Of a DNA stretch of 45,553 nt, positions 8,025-16,804 are shown one piece after another (position 1 is the first letter of the stretch; each line of letters begins with the position of its first letter). The stretch is from an uncultured Collinsella sp. GTDB lineage: Bacteria > Actinomycetota > Coriobacteriia > Coriobacteriales > Coriobacteriaceae. Under the pieces are notes generated by a model. It saw nothing but the letters and a program-made list of their open reading frames with translations, was not told the DNA's origin and ran no database searches. Where the stretch lies: NCBI GenBank assembly GCA_902496775.1, contig CABVCF010000003.1:1-45553 (forward strand). Reading direction: 5' to 3'. The translations under genes and the position numbers were made by a program.

Positions 8025-8924
8025 ATGGGCAAGGATGTCATGAATACTGCCAAGGCTGTGTCCGGCAAGGCAGACGCCCCCACCATCGAAATCGCTGCCC
8101 ACGCCGGCACCTGCTACGGCGTGCAGCGCGCGCTCGATATGGCCCTGGCGGCCGCCCCGCAGGCGGGGGAGAACGCTCAGGTCCACACCCTGGGCCCGCT
8201 CATCCATAACCCCATCGTGGTGCGCGAGCTTGCCGAGGCAGGCGTCGGTCTGGCCGACACCCTGGACGATGCCGCATCGGGCACCGTGATCATTCGCGCG
8301 CACGGCGTGGTGCCGCAGGTGATCGAGGCCGCTCGCGAGCGCGGCCTCGACGTGGTCGATGCTACCTGCCCCTACGTGAAGAAGGTCCACGTGGCCGCCG
8401 AGCGCCTGGTACGTGAGGGTTATCGCGTGCTCGTCGTGGGCGAGCCGGGCCATCCCGAGGTTGAGGGCATCCTGGGCCATGCCGGCGATGACGCGCAGGT
8501 CGTGAGTTGCGCCGCCGATGCGGACGCGCTGCCGCTCACAGGCAAGGTAGGCCTGGTTGTGCAGACCACCCAAACCGCGCAGAACTTGGCCGAGGTCGTG
8601 GCCGCCATCACCCCGCGCGTGCAGGAATTGCGCGTGATTAACACCATCTGCGCCGCCACGAGCGAGCGTCAACAGGCAGCAGCCGCACTTGCCAACCGCT
8701 GCGACTGCATGGTCGTGGTGGGCGGCAAGAACTCGGGCAACACCCGCCGCCTGGCGCAGATTTGCGCAGACACCTGCGAGCGCACACATCACATAGAGGA
8801 ATCTTCCGAGCTACAGGCCGCATGGTTTGTCAACGCACACCACATCGGCATCACCGCCGGAGCCTCCACTCCGCAAGAACACATCGAGCGCGCCGTCGAG
8901 CGCATCAAGGAGCTTTGCCGCTAA
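8025..8924 (+). CDS. ispH: 4-hydroxy-3-methylbut-2-enyl diphosphate reductase
   Basis: 299 residues. The last enzyme of the MEP isoprenoid pathway, reducing HMBPP to IPP and DMAPP with a [4Fe-4S] cluster. The three cluster cysteines are visible: GTCYGV (Cys30), DATCPYV (Cys115), NTICAAT (Cys209). The ATSERQ and NSGNTRRL segments bind substrate, and the H-G pair (RAHGV) is conserved. ATG 8025 is 2 nt after plsC; ATG 8040, with AAGGA just before it, is an alternative start that would shorten the protein by five residues. In this block it supplies prenyl precursors beside phospholipid genes. Confidence 0.95.
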   Translation: MGKDVMNTAKAVSGKADAPTIEIAAHAGTCYGVQRALDMALAAAPQAGENAQVHTLGPLIHNPIVVRELAEAGVGLADTLDDAASGTVIIRAHGVVPQVIEAARERGLDVVDATCPYVKKVHVAAERLVREGYRVLVVGEPGHPEVEGILGHAGDDAQVVSCAADADALPLTGKVGLVVQTTQTAQNLAEVVAAITPRVQELRVINTICAATSERQQAAAALANRCDCMVVVGGKNSGNTRRLAQICADTCERTHHIEESSELQAAWFVNAHHIGITAGASTPQEHIERAVERIKELCR

Positions 8925-8926
8925 TC

Positions 8927-10369
8927 ATGGACCAGACCGTACCCGCATACGCCGCCGAGGTGGCCGATTACGGGCGCAGCCGCGACCCCGAGCCGGGTGA
9001 GGGCGCGCTCGTTAAAAACGTGCGCCCCGAATCGCCCGCATGGGATGTGGGTATCGAGCCGGGCATGCGCGTGCTCACGGTCAACGGCGAGCAGCTGACC
9101 GATATGATCGTGTGGCTCTGGGAGGCAGACGACGACACCGTCGAGCTGGAGGTTTTCGATCCGCGCGACGGCACCGTCACCCCCGTTGAGCTCGATCGCT
9201 TTCCCGGCGAGGACTGGGGCTTGGAGTTCGATGGTCCTATCTTCGATGGCATGCGCACTTGCGTGAACGCCTGCGTGTTCTGCTTTATGACCATGCTGCC
9301 CAAGGGCGGCCGCTCAACGCTCTATATCCGCGATGACGACTACCGCCTGAGCTTTTTGCAGGGCAACTTCGTCACGCTGACCAACCTCACCGACGAAGAT
9401 GTTCAAAACGTCATCGCCCGCAACATGAGCCCCATGAATGTGTCGGTCCACGCCGTAAGCCCCGACGTCCGCCGCCGCATGATGGGCCGAAACGCCCAAC
9501 GCGGCATGGACGTGCTCGAGGCCATCATGGCTGCCGGCATCGAGATTCACGCGCAGATCGTGCTGTGCCCCGGCATGAACGACGGTGAGGAACTGCAAAA
9601 GACCCTACGCTTTTGCGAGGAGCACGAGCAGATCACGAGCCTGGGCATTGTGCCGCTGGGCTTTACCAAGCACCAGAATCGCTTTACCTGGTCCTACAGC
9701 GACAAGCCCGAGCTGGCACGCGAGACTATCGCCATGATCCGGCCCTTCCAGGATCGTGCCTACGAACGCTTTGGCCGCCACACCTTCCAGATGAGCGACG
9801 AGTTCTACCTGGATGCCGGCATCGAGCCTCCCGAGGCGGACTTTTACGACGGCTACCCGCAGTACTACGACGGCATCGGCATGATCCGCTCCTATCTGGA
9901 CGAGACCGACAACGTGCTTGACGCCGACGCCGAGCGACTGGCCCGCGTCCGCGCTGGCATTGCCGAACGCAACCAGCGCCTCCTGTGCCTCTCCGGCGCC
10001 AGCGCACGCGACACGGTGGCGCGCTTTGTGGAGTCTCCACAGGGCCTTGCCGGTACCGTCACGGCCATCAAAAACCGTTACTTTGGCGGCAACGTGGACG
10101 TGACCGGCCTCATCGTCGCCTGCGACATCTTGGAGCAGCTGCCGCAGGACCTGTCGGGGGTTATGCTCTTTGTGCCTAAGCTCATGTTCAACGCCGACGG
10201 TATGACCCTTGACGAGTATCATCGTGACGAATTACTCGCAAGCCTTACCGGTCGCGGCGCCGAGGTTCATGTGGTGTCGACCATGCCGCATGAGCTGCTC
10301 GATACCCTGGAGCACATCCTTGGCATAACGCCCGCCAATTCAACTATTCCCACTGACCCTACCCATTAA
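8927..10369 (+). CDS. DUF512 radical-SAM-like protein with N-terminal PDZ
   Basis: 480 residues from ATG 8927, 2 nt after ispH. An N-terminal PDZ-like domain (about 25-65, with AWDVGIEPGMRVLTVNG) precedes a radical-SAM-like half with cysteines in CVNACVFC (Cys112, Cys116, Cys119), then the DUF512 C-terminal domain. The family is widely conserved in Firmicutes and Coriobacteriia, usually just before der, but its reaction is unknown. The cysteine spacing is CX3CX2C, consistent with a [4Fe-4S] cluster. Context next to der suggests a link to ribosome assembly or rRNA, which is inference only. Confidence 0.85.
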   Translation: MDQTVPAYAAEVADYGRSRDPEPGEGALVKNVRPESPAWDVGIEPGMRVLTVNGEQLTDMIVWLWEADDDTVELEVFDPRDGTVTPVELDRFPGEDWGLEFDGPIFDGMRTCVNACVFCFMTMLPKGGRSTLYIRDDDYRLSFLQGNFVTLTNLTDEDVQNVIARNMSPMNVSVHAVSPDVRRRMMGRNAQRGMDVLEAIMAAGIEIHAQIVLCPGMNDGEELQKTLRFCEEHEQITSLGIVPLGFTKHQNRFTWSYSDKPELARETIAMIRPFQDRAYERFGRHTFQMSDEFYLDAGIEPPEADFYDGYPQYYDGIGMIRSYLDETDNVLDADAERLARVRAGIAERNQRLLCLSGASARDTVARFVESPQGLAGTVTAIKNRYFGGNVDVTGLIVACDILEQLPQDLSGVMLFVPKLMFNADGMTLDEYHRDELLASLTGRGAEVHVVSTMPHELLDTLEHILGITPANSTIPTDPTH

Positions 10370-10379
10370 AGGAGTGCAG

Positions 10380-11714
10380 ATGAAACCTATCGTCGCCGTC
10401 GTCGGACGCCCCAACGTGGGCAAGTCCACGCTCGTTAACCGCCTGGCCCAGACCTCGGACGCCATCGTCCATGAGTCCCGCGGCGTTACGCGCGATCGCT
10501 CATACCACACGGCCGATTGGAACGGCCGCGAGTTCACCATCGTCGACACGGGCGGTATCGAGCCGCTCAAGAGCGATGACGTCTTTGCCACGTCCATCCG
10601 CGACCAGGCCCTCGCCGCCGCCGAGGAAGCCGCCGTCATCCTGTTTGTGGTCGACGGCCGCACCGGCGTCACCGAGGAGGACGAGTCGGTCGCCCGCATG
10701 CTCAAGCGCTGCGACAAGCCGGTCTTTCTGCTGGTGAACAAGCTCGACAACCCCGATCGCGAGAACGACAACATCTGGGAGTTCTATTCGCTTGGCATCG
10801 GCGAGCCCACGCCGCTCTCGGCCCTGCACGGCCACGGCACGGGCGACCTGCTCGACGACATCGTGGCCCTGTTGCCCGAGGAGGAGGACGAGGTCGCCGA
10901 CGCGTTCCCCGATGCGCTGAACGTGGCCATCATCGGCCGCCCCAACGCCGGTAAGTCCTCGCTGTTCAACCGCATCCTGGGCGCCGATCGCTCCATCGTG
11001 TCCAACATCGCCGGCACCACGCGCGATGCCATCGACACCGTCGTCGAGCGTAACGGCAAGCACTACCGCATGGTCGACACCGCGGGCATTCGCAAGAAGA
11101 GCACCGTGTACGAGAACATTGAGTACTACTCCATGGTCCGCGGCCTGCGCGCCATCGACCGCGCCGACGTGGCGCTGCTCGTCGTCGACGCCTCCGTGGG
11201 CGTCACCGAGCAGGATCAGAAGGTCATGGGCTTGGCCATCGAGCGCGGCTGCGCCATCGTGGTGCTGCTCAACAAGTGGGACCTGCTCGATGACGACCGC
11301 AAGCGCGAGGCCTGCATGGAGACCGTCGACCGCCGTCTGGGCGTCATGGCTCCCTGGGCCCAGTACCTGCGCATCTCGGCCCTGACCGGCCGCAGCGTGG
11401 AGAAGATCTGGGCGATGGTCGACGCTGCCGAGAAGACGCGCTCGCAAAAGATCACCACCTCGCGCCTCAACACGTTCCTCACCGACCTGCGCGAGTTTGG
11501 CCACACCGTGGTGGACGGCAAGCGCCGCCTGCGCATGCACTACGTGACCCAGACGGGCGTCAACCCGCCGACGTTTACGTTCTTCGTCAACCACAGCGAT
11601 CTGGTCAACGACACCTACCAGCGCTACGTGGAGAACCGTATGCGCTCGACCTTCGATTTTTCCGGCACGCCCATTCGACTCTTCTTTAGGAAGAAGGAGC
11701 AAAAGGATGCATAA
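10380..11714 (+). CDS. der: Ribosome biogenesis GTPase Der (EngA)
   Basis: 444 residues. A double-GTPase that acts in 50S subunit maturation. G domain 1 starts at once with GRPNVGKST (9-17), then DTGG and NKLDN. G domain 2 has GRPNAGKSS, DTAGIRKKS and NKWDLLD. A C-terminal KH-like domain follows. ATG 10380 is preferred because AAAGGAG ends at 10374; an in-frame GTG at 10374 would overlap that site. It overlaps plsY by 8 nt. Confidence 0.96.
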   Translation: MKPIVAVVGRPNVGKSTLVNRLAQTSDAIVHESRGVTRDRSYHTADWNGREFTIVDTGGIEPLKSDDVFATSIRDQALAAAEEAAVILFVVDGRTGVTEEDESVARMLKRCDKPVFLLVNKLDNPDRENDNIWEFYSLGIGEPTPLSALHGHGTGDLLDDIVALLPEEEDEVADAFPDALNVAIIGRPNAGKSSLFNRILGADRSIVSNIAGTTRDAIDTVVERNGKHYRMVDTAGIRKKSTVYENIEYYSMVRGLRAIDRADVALLVVDASVGVTEQDQKVMGLAIERGCAIVVLLNKWDLLDDDRKREACMETVDRRLGVMAPWAQYLRISALTGRSVEKIWAMVDAAEKTRSQKITTSRLNTFLTDLREFGHTVVDGKRRLRMHYVTQTGVNPPTFTFFVNHSDLVNDTYQRYVENRMRSTFDFSGTPIRLFFRKKEQKDA

Positions 11715-12390
11715 TCCGATTCTGCTGACCGCCATCTGCGCCGTGGTCTCGTTCTTTATCGGAGCGATTCCGTTTGGCCTGATCCTGGGCCGCGTGTTCA
11801 ACCACACGGACATTCGTAAGGCGGGTTCCGGCAACATCGGTACCACCAACGCACTGCGCGTGGCCGGTCCCAAGGTAGCCGCGCTCACGTTGCTGCTCGA
11901 CTGCCTGAAGGGCGCCATCTGCGTTCTTATCGCCCGTCCGCTCATCGCGAGCGTGGGCTATGGCTTTCCTGCGAGCATCATGGCGCCCGGAGCCCCCGGC
12001 GACTGGATGCTCGGCGTCATCTGCCTGGCAGCGGTGTGGGGCCACATCTTCTCGCCCTACCTCAACTTCCATGGCGGCAAGGGTATCGCCGTGGGCCTGG
12101 GCGTCATCCTCGCCTGGTACTGGCCCATCGGACTTTCGCTGTTGGGCATGTTTATCGTGGCCGTCGCCATCACCAAGTTTGTGTCGGTAGGCTCGCTTGC
12201 CGCGGCCATCGGTCTTCCCATCGCCGTCTGCGCGGTCTTTCCGTACGGCAGCCTGGGACTTAAGTTTTGCATGGCGATGATCGGCATCACCGTGGTGTGG
12301 GCCCATCGTGCGAACATCAAAAAGCTCATGACGGGCAAGGAGTCCAAGCTCTCGTTTACCAAGCGCGTCACCGAACCCGACGATAAGTAG
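11707..12390 (+). CDS. plsY: Acyl-phosphate:glycerol-3-phosphate acyltransferase PlsY
   Basis: 227 residues, a five-span membrane enzyme that makes lysophosphatidic acid from acyl-phosphate and glycerol-3-phosphate. Conserved loops are present: GSGNIGTTNALRVAG (about 39-53), the GHIFSPYLNFHGGKGIA loop, and a C-terminal WAHRANIKKL. AAGAAGGAG ahead of ATG 11707 lies within der. It works directly before PlsC and after GpsA, both in this block. Confidence 0.95.
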   Translation: MHNPILLTAICAVVSFFIGAIPFGLILGRVFNHTDIRKAGSGNIGTTNALRVAGPKVAALTLLLDCLKGAICVLIARPLIASVGYGFPASIMAPGAPGDWMLGVICLAAVWGHIFSPYLNFHGGKGIAVGLGVILAWYWPIGLSLLGMFIVAVAITKFVSVGSLAAAIGLPIAVCAVFPYGSLGLKFCMAMIGITVVWAHRANIKKLMTGKESKLSFTKRVTEPDDK

Positions 12391-12399
12391 GAGAGAGTC

Positions 12400-13407
12400 A
12401 TGAATGTTGCGCTGATTGGCTCCGGCTCCTGGGGAACCGCCGTCGCCGGCCTTGCCGCCGCGCGAGCCGAGCGCGTGACCATGTGGGCCCATAGTGAGCA
12501 GACGGCCGCCGGCATCAATGGCGAGCACCGCAATCCCCGGTATCTGGTGGGATATGAGATGCCCGGCAACGTCGTCGCCACGACGGACCTGGCGCAGGCG
12601 CTCGACGGCGCCGAGGCGATCATTTTTGCCGTTCCCTCCACGCACCTGCGCAGCGTATGCCATCAGGCAGCACTCTGTATCGCCGCCGACACCCCGGTGC
12701 TCTGCCTCACCAAGGGTATTGAGCCCGAGTCCGGCCTGCTCATGAGCGAGGTCATTGCCAGCGAGATCGGCAACGAAGCGCGTGTGGCGGCACTCTCGGG
12801 TCCCAACCATGCCGAGGAGATCTGCCGCGGCGGACTTTCTGCCGCCGTCATCGCCAGCAAAGACTCGCAGATAGGGGAGACCTTTAAGGACCTACTCCTA
12901 TCCACGGCCTTCCGCATCTACCTGTCGCAGGACATGACCGGCGTCGAGGTTTGCGGCGCCATGAAAAACGTCATCGCCATCGTGTGCGGCATTTCCGCCG
13001 GCTCCGGCTCGGGCGACAACACGCTTGCCCTCATCATGACGCGCGGCTTGGCCGAGATCAGCCGCCTGGTGCACGCCCGCGGCGGCCAGGCCATGACCTG
13101 TATGGGTCTTGCCGGCATGGGCGACCTCATCGCCACCTGTACCTCGGAGCATTCGCGCAACCGCACCTTTGGCTACGAATTTGCTCACGGCGTGTCGCTC
13201 GATGAGTACCAGGCGCGCACGCACATGGTGGTCGAGGGCGCCGTCGCGGCCCGCAGCGTCAGCGAGCTCGCCCGTTCACTGGGCGTAGACATTCCGCTCA
13301 CCTTTGCCGTGGAGCAAACGCTCTACAACGGTGTTACTTTGGATAGGGCGCTCGAGATTCTCACCGACCGCGTCCCATCGCAAGAGTTCTACGGACTCAC
13401 CGACTAA
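12400..13407 (+). CDS. gpsA: Glycerol-3-phosphate dehydrogenase [NAD(P)+]
   Basis: 335 residues. Reduces dihydroxyacetone phosphate to sn-glycerol-3-phosphate for phospholipid synthesis. The Rossmann motif is GSGSWGTAVA (7-16). KGIE, SGPNHAEE and AMKNVIAI with the active-site lysine follow, then GLAGMGDLIATC and an NRTFG substrate motif. GGAGAG precedes ATG 12400, 9 nt after plsY, so substrate production and first acylation are co-expressed. Confidence 0.96.
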   Translation: MNVALIGSGSWGTAVAGLAAARAERVTMWAHSEQTAAGINGEHRNPRYLVGYEMPGNVVATTDLAQALDGAEAIIFAVPSTHLRSVCHQAALCIAADTPVLCLTKGIEPESGLLMSEVIASEIGNEARVAALSGPNHAEEICRGGLSAAVIASKDSQIGETFKDLLLSTAFRIYLSQDMTGVEVCGAMKNVIAIVCGISAGSGSGDNTLALIMTRGLAEISRLVHARGGQAMTCMGLAGMGDLIATCTSEHSRNRTFGYEFAHGVSLDEYQARTHMVVEGAVAARSVSELARSLGVDIPLTFAVEQTLYNGVTLDRALEILTDRVPSQEFYGLTD

Positions 13408-13425
13408 TGCAGAAAGGCTACTACC

Positions 13426-14097
13426 ATGGGTTCCATTAAAATCGCTCCGTCCATCCTTTCGGCTGATATGGCCAACCTCAAGGGCGACCTCGACAAGATC
13501 GCCGGTGCCGACTTTGTGCACTTCGACGTGATGGACGGTCACTTTACCGGCAACCTCACCTTTGGCGTTGATATCCTCAAGGCCGTCAAGCGCTCCACCG
13601 ACGTGCCGGTCGACGCGCACCTCATGGTGTCGAACCCCGACGAGACGGTCGATTGGTATGCCGACGCCGGTGCCGATATGATCACCGTTCACTACGAGGC
13701 CTCCACGCACCTGCACCGCACGCTCACGCACCTGCAGCAGCGCGGCGTCAAGGCCGGCGTGGCGCTCAACCCCGCAACGCCTGTCTGCGTACTCGAGAGC
13801 ATCATCGACGTCGTCGATATGGTGCTGCTGATGAGCGTGAACCCTGGCTTTGGCGGCCAGAGTTTTATCCCCGGTACCATTGCCAAACTCCACGAGCTTA
13901 AGGCCATGTGCGAGCGTCACGGCGTTTCGCCCCTTATCGAGGTCGACGGCGGCATTTCTTCTAAGAACATTGCCGAGGTCGTCAAGGCCGGTGCCAACGT
14001 CCTCGTGGCCGGCTCCGCCGTATTTAAGTCCGAAGATCCCGCCGCCGAAGTTGCGCTGCTGCAGAAGCTGGGCAATGAGGCTGCACAGGAGGCATAA
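13426..14097 (+). CDS. rpe: Ribulose-phosphate 3-epimerase
   Basis: 223 residues, a TIM barrel interconverting ribulose-5-phosphate and xylulose-5-phosphate in the pentose phosphate pathway. Metal and catalytic residues are in IAPSILSAD, HFDVMDGHF, DAHLMV, NPGFGGQSF and EVDGGIS. AGAAAGG precedes ATG 13426. It is 18 nt after gpsA and 6 nt before the cysteine desulfurase gene. Confidence 0.96.
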   Translation: MGSIKIAPSILSADMANLKGDLDKIAGADFVHFDVMDGHFTGNLTFGVDILKAVKRSTDVPVDAHLMVSNPDETVDWYADAGADMITVHYEASTHLHRTLTHLQQRGVKAGVALNPATPVCVLESIIDVVDMVLLMSVNPGFGGQSFIPGTIAKLHELKAMCERHGVSPLIEVDGGISSKNIAEVVKAGANVLVAGSAVFKSEDPAAEVALLQKLGNEAAQEA

Positions 14098-14103
14098 CCC
14101 CTT

Positions 14104-15282
14104 ATGACCGCAGGTCAAAACCGCATACCCGTGAATCTTGACTATGCCGCCTCGACGCCCATGCGCGCCGAGGCGCGCCTTGCGCAGCGCGAATATGACG
14201 ACAGCGAGCTTGCGGGCGTCAACCCCAACTCGCTGCACTCGCTTGGCCGCAAGGCCGCCGCACGCCTGGAAGTCGCCCGTCGCGAGATCGCCCGTAGCTT
14301 TGGCGCACGCGTTCGCCCGTCTGAGATCATCCTTACCAACGGCGGCACCGAGGCCAACCAGCTGGCGCTCCTCGGTCTTGCCGAGGGCGCCCGTCAGCGC
14401 GACCGCAAGCGTAACCGCGTGATCGTATCTGCCATCGAGCACGATTCGATCCTGGACAACCTGCCGCTGCTGCGTGCTGCCGGCTTTACCGTCGACCTGG
14501 TGCAGCCCTGCCGCGCGGGCTACATTGAGCCTGCCACGCTTGTTGATCTGCTCGGCGACGACGTCGCGCTCGTGAGCATTATGGTCGCCAATAACGAGAC
14601 CGGTGTGGTGCAACCTGTCCGCGAACTTGCCGCCGCCGCGCACGCCGCGGGTGCCCTGTTCCATACCGACGCCATCCAGGGCTACTTGCATATTCCGCTC
14701 GATGTCACCGAGCTGGGCGTCGATGCCATGACCGTTGCCGCGCACAAGATTGGCGGCCCTGTGGCATCCGGCGCGCTCTACCTTAAGAACCGCACGCCGC
14801 TGCGTCCGCGCATCTTTGGCGGTGGACAGGAAGCCGGCCGTCGCGCCGGTACACAGGACCTGCGCACGCAGCTGGCTTTTGCTGCTGCCGCCCGCACGTT
14901 GGCGCCCCGTGTCGCTCACGAGCGCGAGAAGCTGCAAGCCCTTTCCGATAAGCTCTACGCCACGCTTACGGCCCATCCGCACATTCATGCCACCATGGGT
15001 GACTACGCCCATGCCGACCGTCTGCCCGGCATGGTTTCGATCTACGTTGACGGCATGGACTCCGAGGAGCTCATCATCAAGCTCGACGCCGCCGGCTTTG
15101 AGGTTTCGGCCGGCTCTGCCTGCTCGAGCGGCAGCATGGACCCCAGCCACGTTTTGAGTGCGATGGGCATTGGTCGCGAGCAGGCATTGGGTGCACTGCG
15201 CATTTCCTTCGATGACCGCGTGAATCCGGGAGATCTGGACGACTTTGCCCAGACGCTGCTCTCGATCGTAGGTGCCGCATGA
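14104..15282 (+). CDS. Cysteine desulfurase (NifS/IscS-type)
   Basis: 392 residues, a PLP enzyme that removes sulfur from cysteine for Fe-S clusters or tRNA thiolation. The PLP lysine is in AAHKIGGP, the N-terminus has LDYAASTP, and the mobile-loop cysteine is in GSACSSGSMDPSHVL, the pattern of group I enzymes. NNETGVVQP and FHTDAIQG also match. Its 3' end overlaps the Nif3-like gene by 4 nt. No iscU, sufU or mnmA lies nearby. MiaB, RimO and IspH in the same window all need Fe-S clusters. Confidence 0.92.
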   Translation: MTAGQNRIPVNLDYAASTPMRAEARLAQREYDDSELAGVNPNSLHSLGRKAAARLEVARREIARSFGARVRPSEIILTNGGTEANQLALLGLAEGARQRDRKRNRVIVSAIEHDSILDNLPLLRAAGFTVDLVQPCRAGYIEPATLVDLLGDDVALVSIMVANNETGVVQPVRELAAAAHAAGALFHTDAIQGYLHIPLDVTELGVDAMTVAAHKIGGPVASGALYLKNRTPLRPRIFGGGQEAGRRAGTQDLRTQLAFAAAARTLAPRVAHEREKLQALSDKLYATLTAHPHIHATMGDYAHADRLPGMVSIYVDGMDSEELIIKLDAAGFEVSAGSACSSGSMDPSHVLSAMGIGREQALGALRISFDDRVNPGDLDDFAQTLLSIVGAA

Positions 15283-16088
15283 TCGTCTCCGAGCTTGAAC
15301 GTGCCCTGCTGGCGCGCTACCCCAAGGCGGACGCCGAGGGCTGGGATCATGTTGGGCTATCTGTGGGAGATCCTGCTGCCAAGATCACCGGTGTTGCCTG
15401 CGCACTCGACGCGACCGAGGCCAACGTGCATCGCGCTCTCGAGGCCGGCGCTAACGTGCTGCTGACGCATCATCCCATCTATATCAAGGCGCCCGAGGCC
15501 TTTTGTCCGGCCGATTCCGCGCGACCCCAGTGCAGCGCTGCGCTGTACGAGGCAGCGCGTTGCGGCGTGAGCATCATCTCGCTTCACACCAACCTGGACC
15601 GCTCGCACGAAGCGCGTGTTCGCCTAAGTAAGTTGCTGGGCGCTGAGCCCATGAGCTCGCTGGAGCATGTGAACGAGCCTGAGCTCACCGGTCTGGGCGC
15701 ACTCTCGGCCCTCCACGACGCCTGCAGCCTGCGTGACCTTGCCGCGCGCGCCGCAGCGGCGTTTGGCAGCGACCCACGCGTGTGGGGCGAGGCCGATCAC
15801 CCGTGCCGCACCGTCGCCATTTTGGGCGGCTCCCTCGGCGACTTTGGCGAGCTTGCCATCGCCGCCGGTGCGGATGTCATCGTAACGGGCGAGGCGGGCT
15901 ATCACGTGGCGCAAGACCTAGCTCTGCGCGGTCTGGGCATCATCCTGCTCGGCCACGACCGCTCCGAGGAGCCGTTCGTTGATATATTGATGAACTCTGC
16001 AGTTGATGCCGGGGTCGACCCCCGTCATGCGATTAAAATACTGAACCCTTGCCAATGGTGGACTGTGACAAAAGGAGAGAACTTATGA
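15279..16088 (+). CDS. Nif3-like dinuclear metal-centre protein
   Basis: 269 residues of the YbgI/YqfO/Nif3 family, which form hexameric toroids with two metal ions per subunit. Metal ligands are visible in THHPIY, SLHTNLDRS and GHDRSEEPF. The molecular role of the family is still debated (GTP cyclohydrolase I type 2 is a frequent but doubtful label). It overlaps both neighbours by four bases (ATGA), and the zinc-ribbon gene follows, an association common in actinobacteria. Confidence 0.9.
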   Translation: MIVSELERALLARYPKADAEGWDHVGLSVGDPAAKITGVACALDATEANVHRALEAGANVLLTHHPIYIKAPEAFCPADSARPQCSAALYEAARCGVSIISLHTNLDRSHEARVRLSKLLGAEPMSSLEHVNEPELTGLGALSALHDACSLRDLAARAAAAFGSDPRVWGEADHPCRTVAILGGSLGDFGELAIAAGADVIVTGEAGYHVAQDLALRGLGIILLGHDRSEEPFVDILMNSAVDAGVDPRHAIKILNPCQWWTVTKGENL

Positions 16089-16804
16089 GCGCCGGCGCTA
16101 CGCTACTCAAGCTGCAACAGATCGATTTGGAGCTCGCCCGCAACAAGAGCGAACTTGCCAATATGCCGGAGCTCAAGGAGCTCGCTTCCAAGCGTAAGAC
16201 CTACGTTAAGCTCAAGGCCGAGATGACCAAGCTCTACGCCCAGCGCAAAGACCTGGATATTGAGCTCGACGACCTCAACACCACCGAGATCCAGACCAAC
16301 AACGCTATCGAGGCTGCCAAAAAGCGTCACGTCGATGGTTCTGATTACCGCGAGGTGCAGGACCTGGAGAATGAGCTTGCCACCCTGGCAAAGCGTCTGG
16401 ACAAGATCGAGCACACCCGCAAGGATGTTCTTGTCGCCCATAAGGAGGCGCTCGACCGCGAGGCCCGCGCGCAGGCAATCATCGCCAAGTTCGAGGAGGG
16501 CGTGAAGGCCGATACCAAGGCCGCCCGCGCCAAGGCCGCCGACCTCCAGGCACAGATTGACGCCGCCACTAAGGAGCGCACCGCGCTTGCCGCCACGCTG
16601 CCGACCGACGTGCTCACCGACTACGAGCGCCTGCTCAAGCAGTTCCGCGGCCTGGCTGTCGAGACCATCAAGGGCAACATTCCCACCATCTGCCACACCG
16701 CGCTCCAGGCATCGTCCATGAGCGACCTCAACCACGACGGTAGCGAGATCGCGCACTGCCCGTATTGCCACCGTCTGCTGGTGCTTCCCAGCAAGGAAGC
16801 TTAA
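16085..16804 (+). CDS. C4-type zinc-ribbon coiled-coil protein
   Basis: 239 residues from ATG 16085, which overlaps the preceding stop and has AAAGGAGAG before it. Residues about 5-175 form a long antiparallel coiled coil rich in Lys/Glu/Leu. The C-terminus holds a ribbon with ICHTALQ and CPYCHRLL, giving Cys pairs for one zinc. This matches the family of Rv2229c in mycobacteria, usually beside a Nif3-like gene. The role is unknown; nucleic-acid or polymerase contacts have been suggested for related coiled-coil zinc proteins. Confidence 0.85.
   Translation: MSAGATLLKLQQIDLELARNKSELANMPELKELASKRKTYVKLKAEMTKLYAQRKDLDIELDDLNTTEIQTNNAIEAAKKRHVDGSDYREVQDLENELATLAKRLDKIEHTRKDVLVAHKEALDREARAQAIIAKFEEGVKADTKAARAKAADLQAQIDAATKERTALAATLPTDVLTDYERLLKQFRGLAVETIKGNIPTICHTALQASSMSDLNHDGSEIAHCPYCHRLLVLPSKEA

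Noticed and set aside
13276..15150. A minus-strand open frame of about 620 codons opposite gpsA, rpe and the cysteine desulfurase gene
   Set aside because: It spans three well-supported genes on the other strand and has Ala/Gly/His/Arg-rich composition typical of antisense shadow frames.
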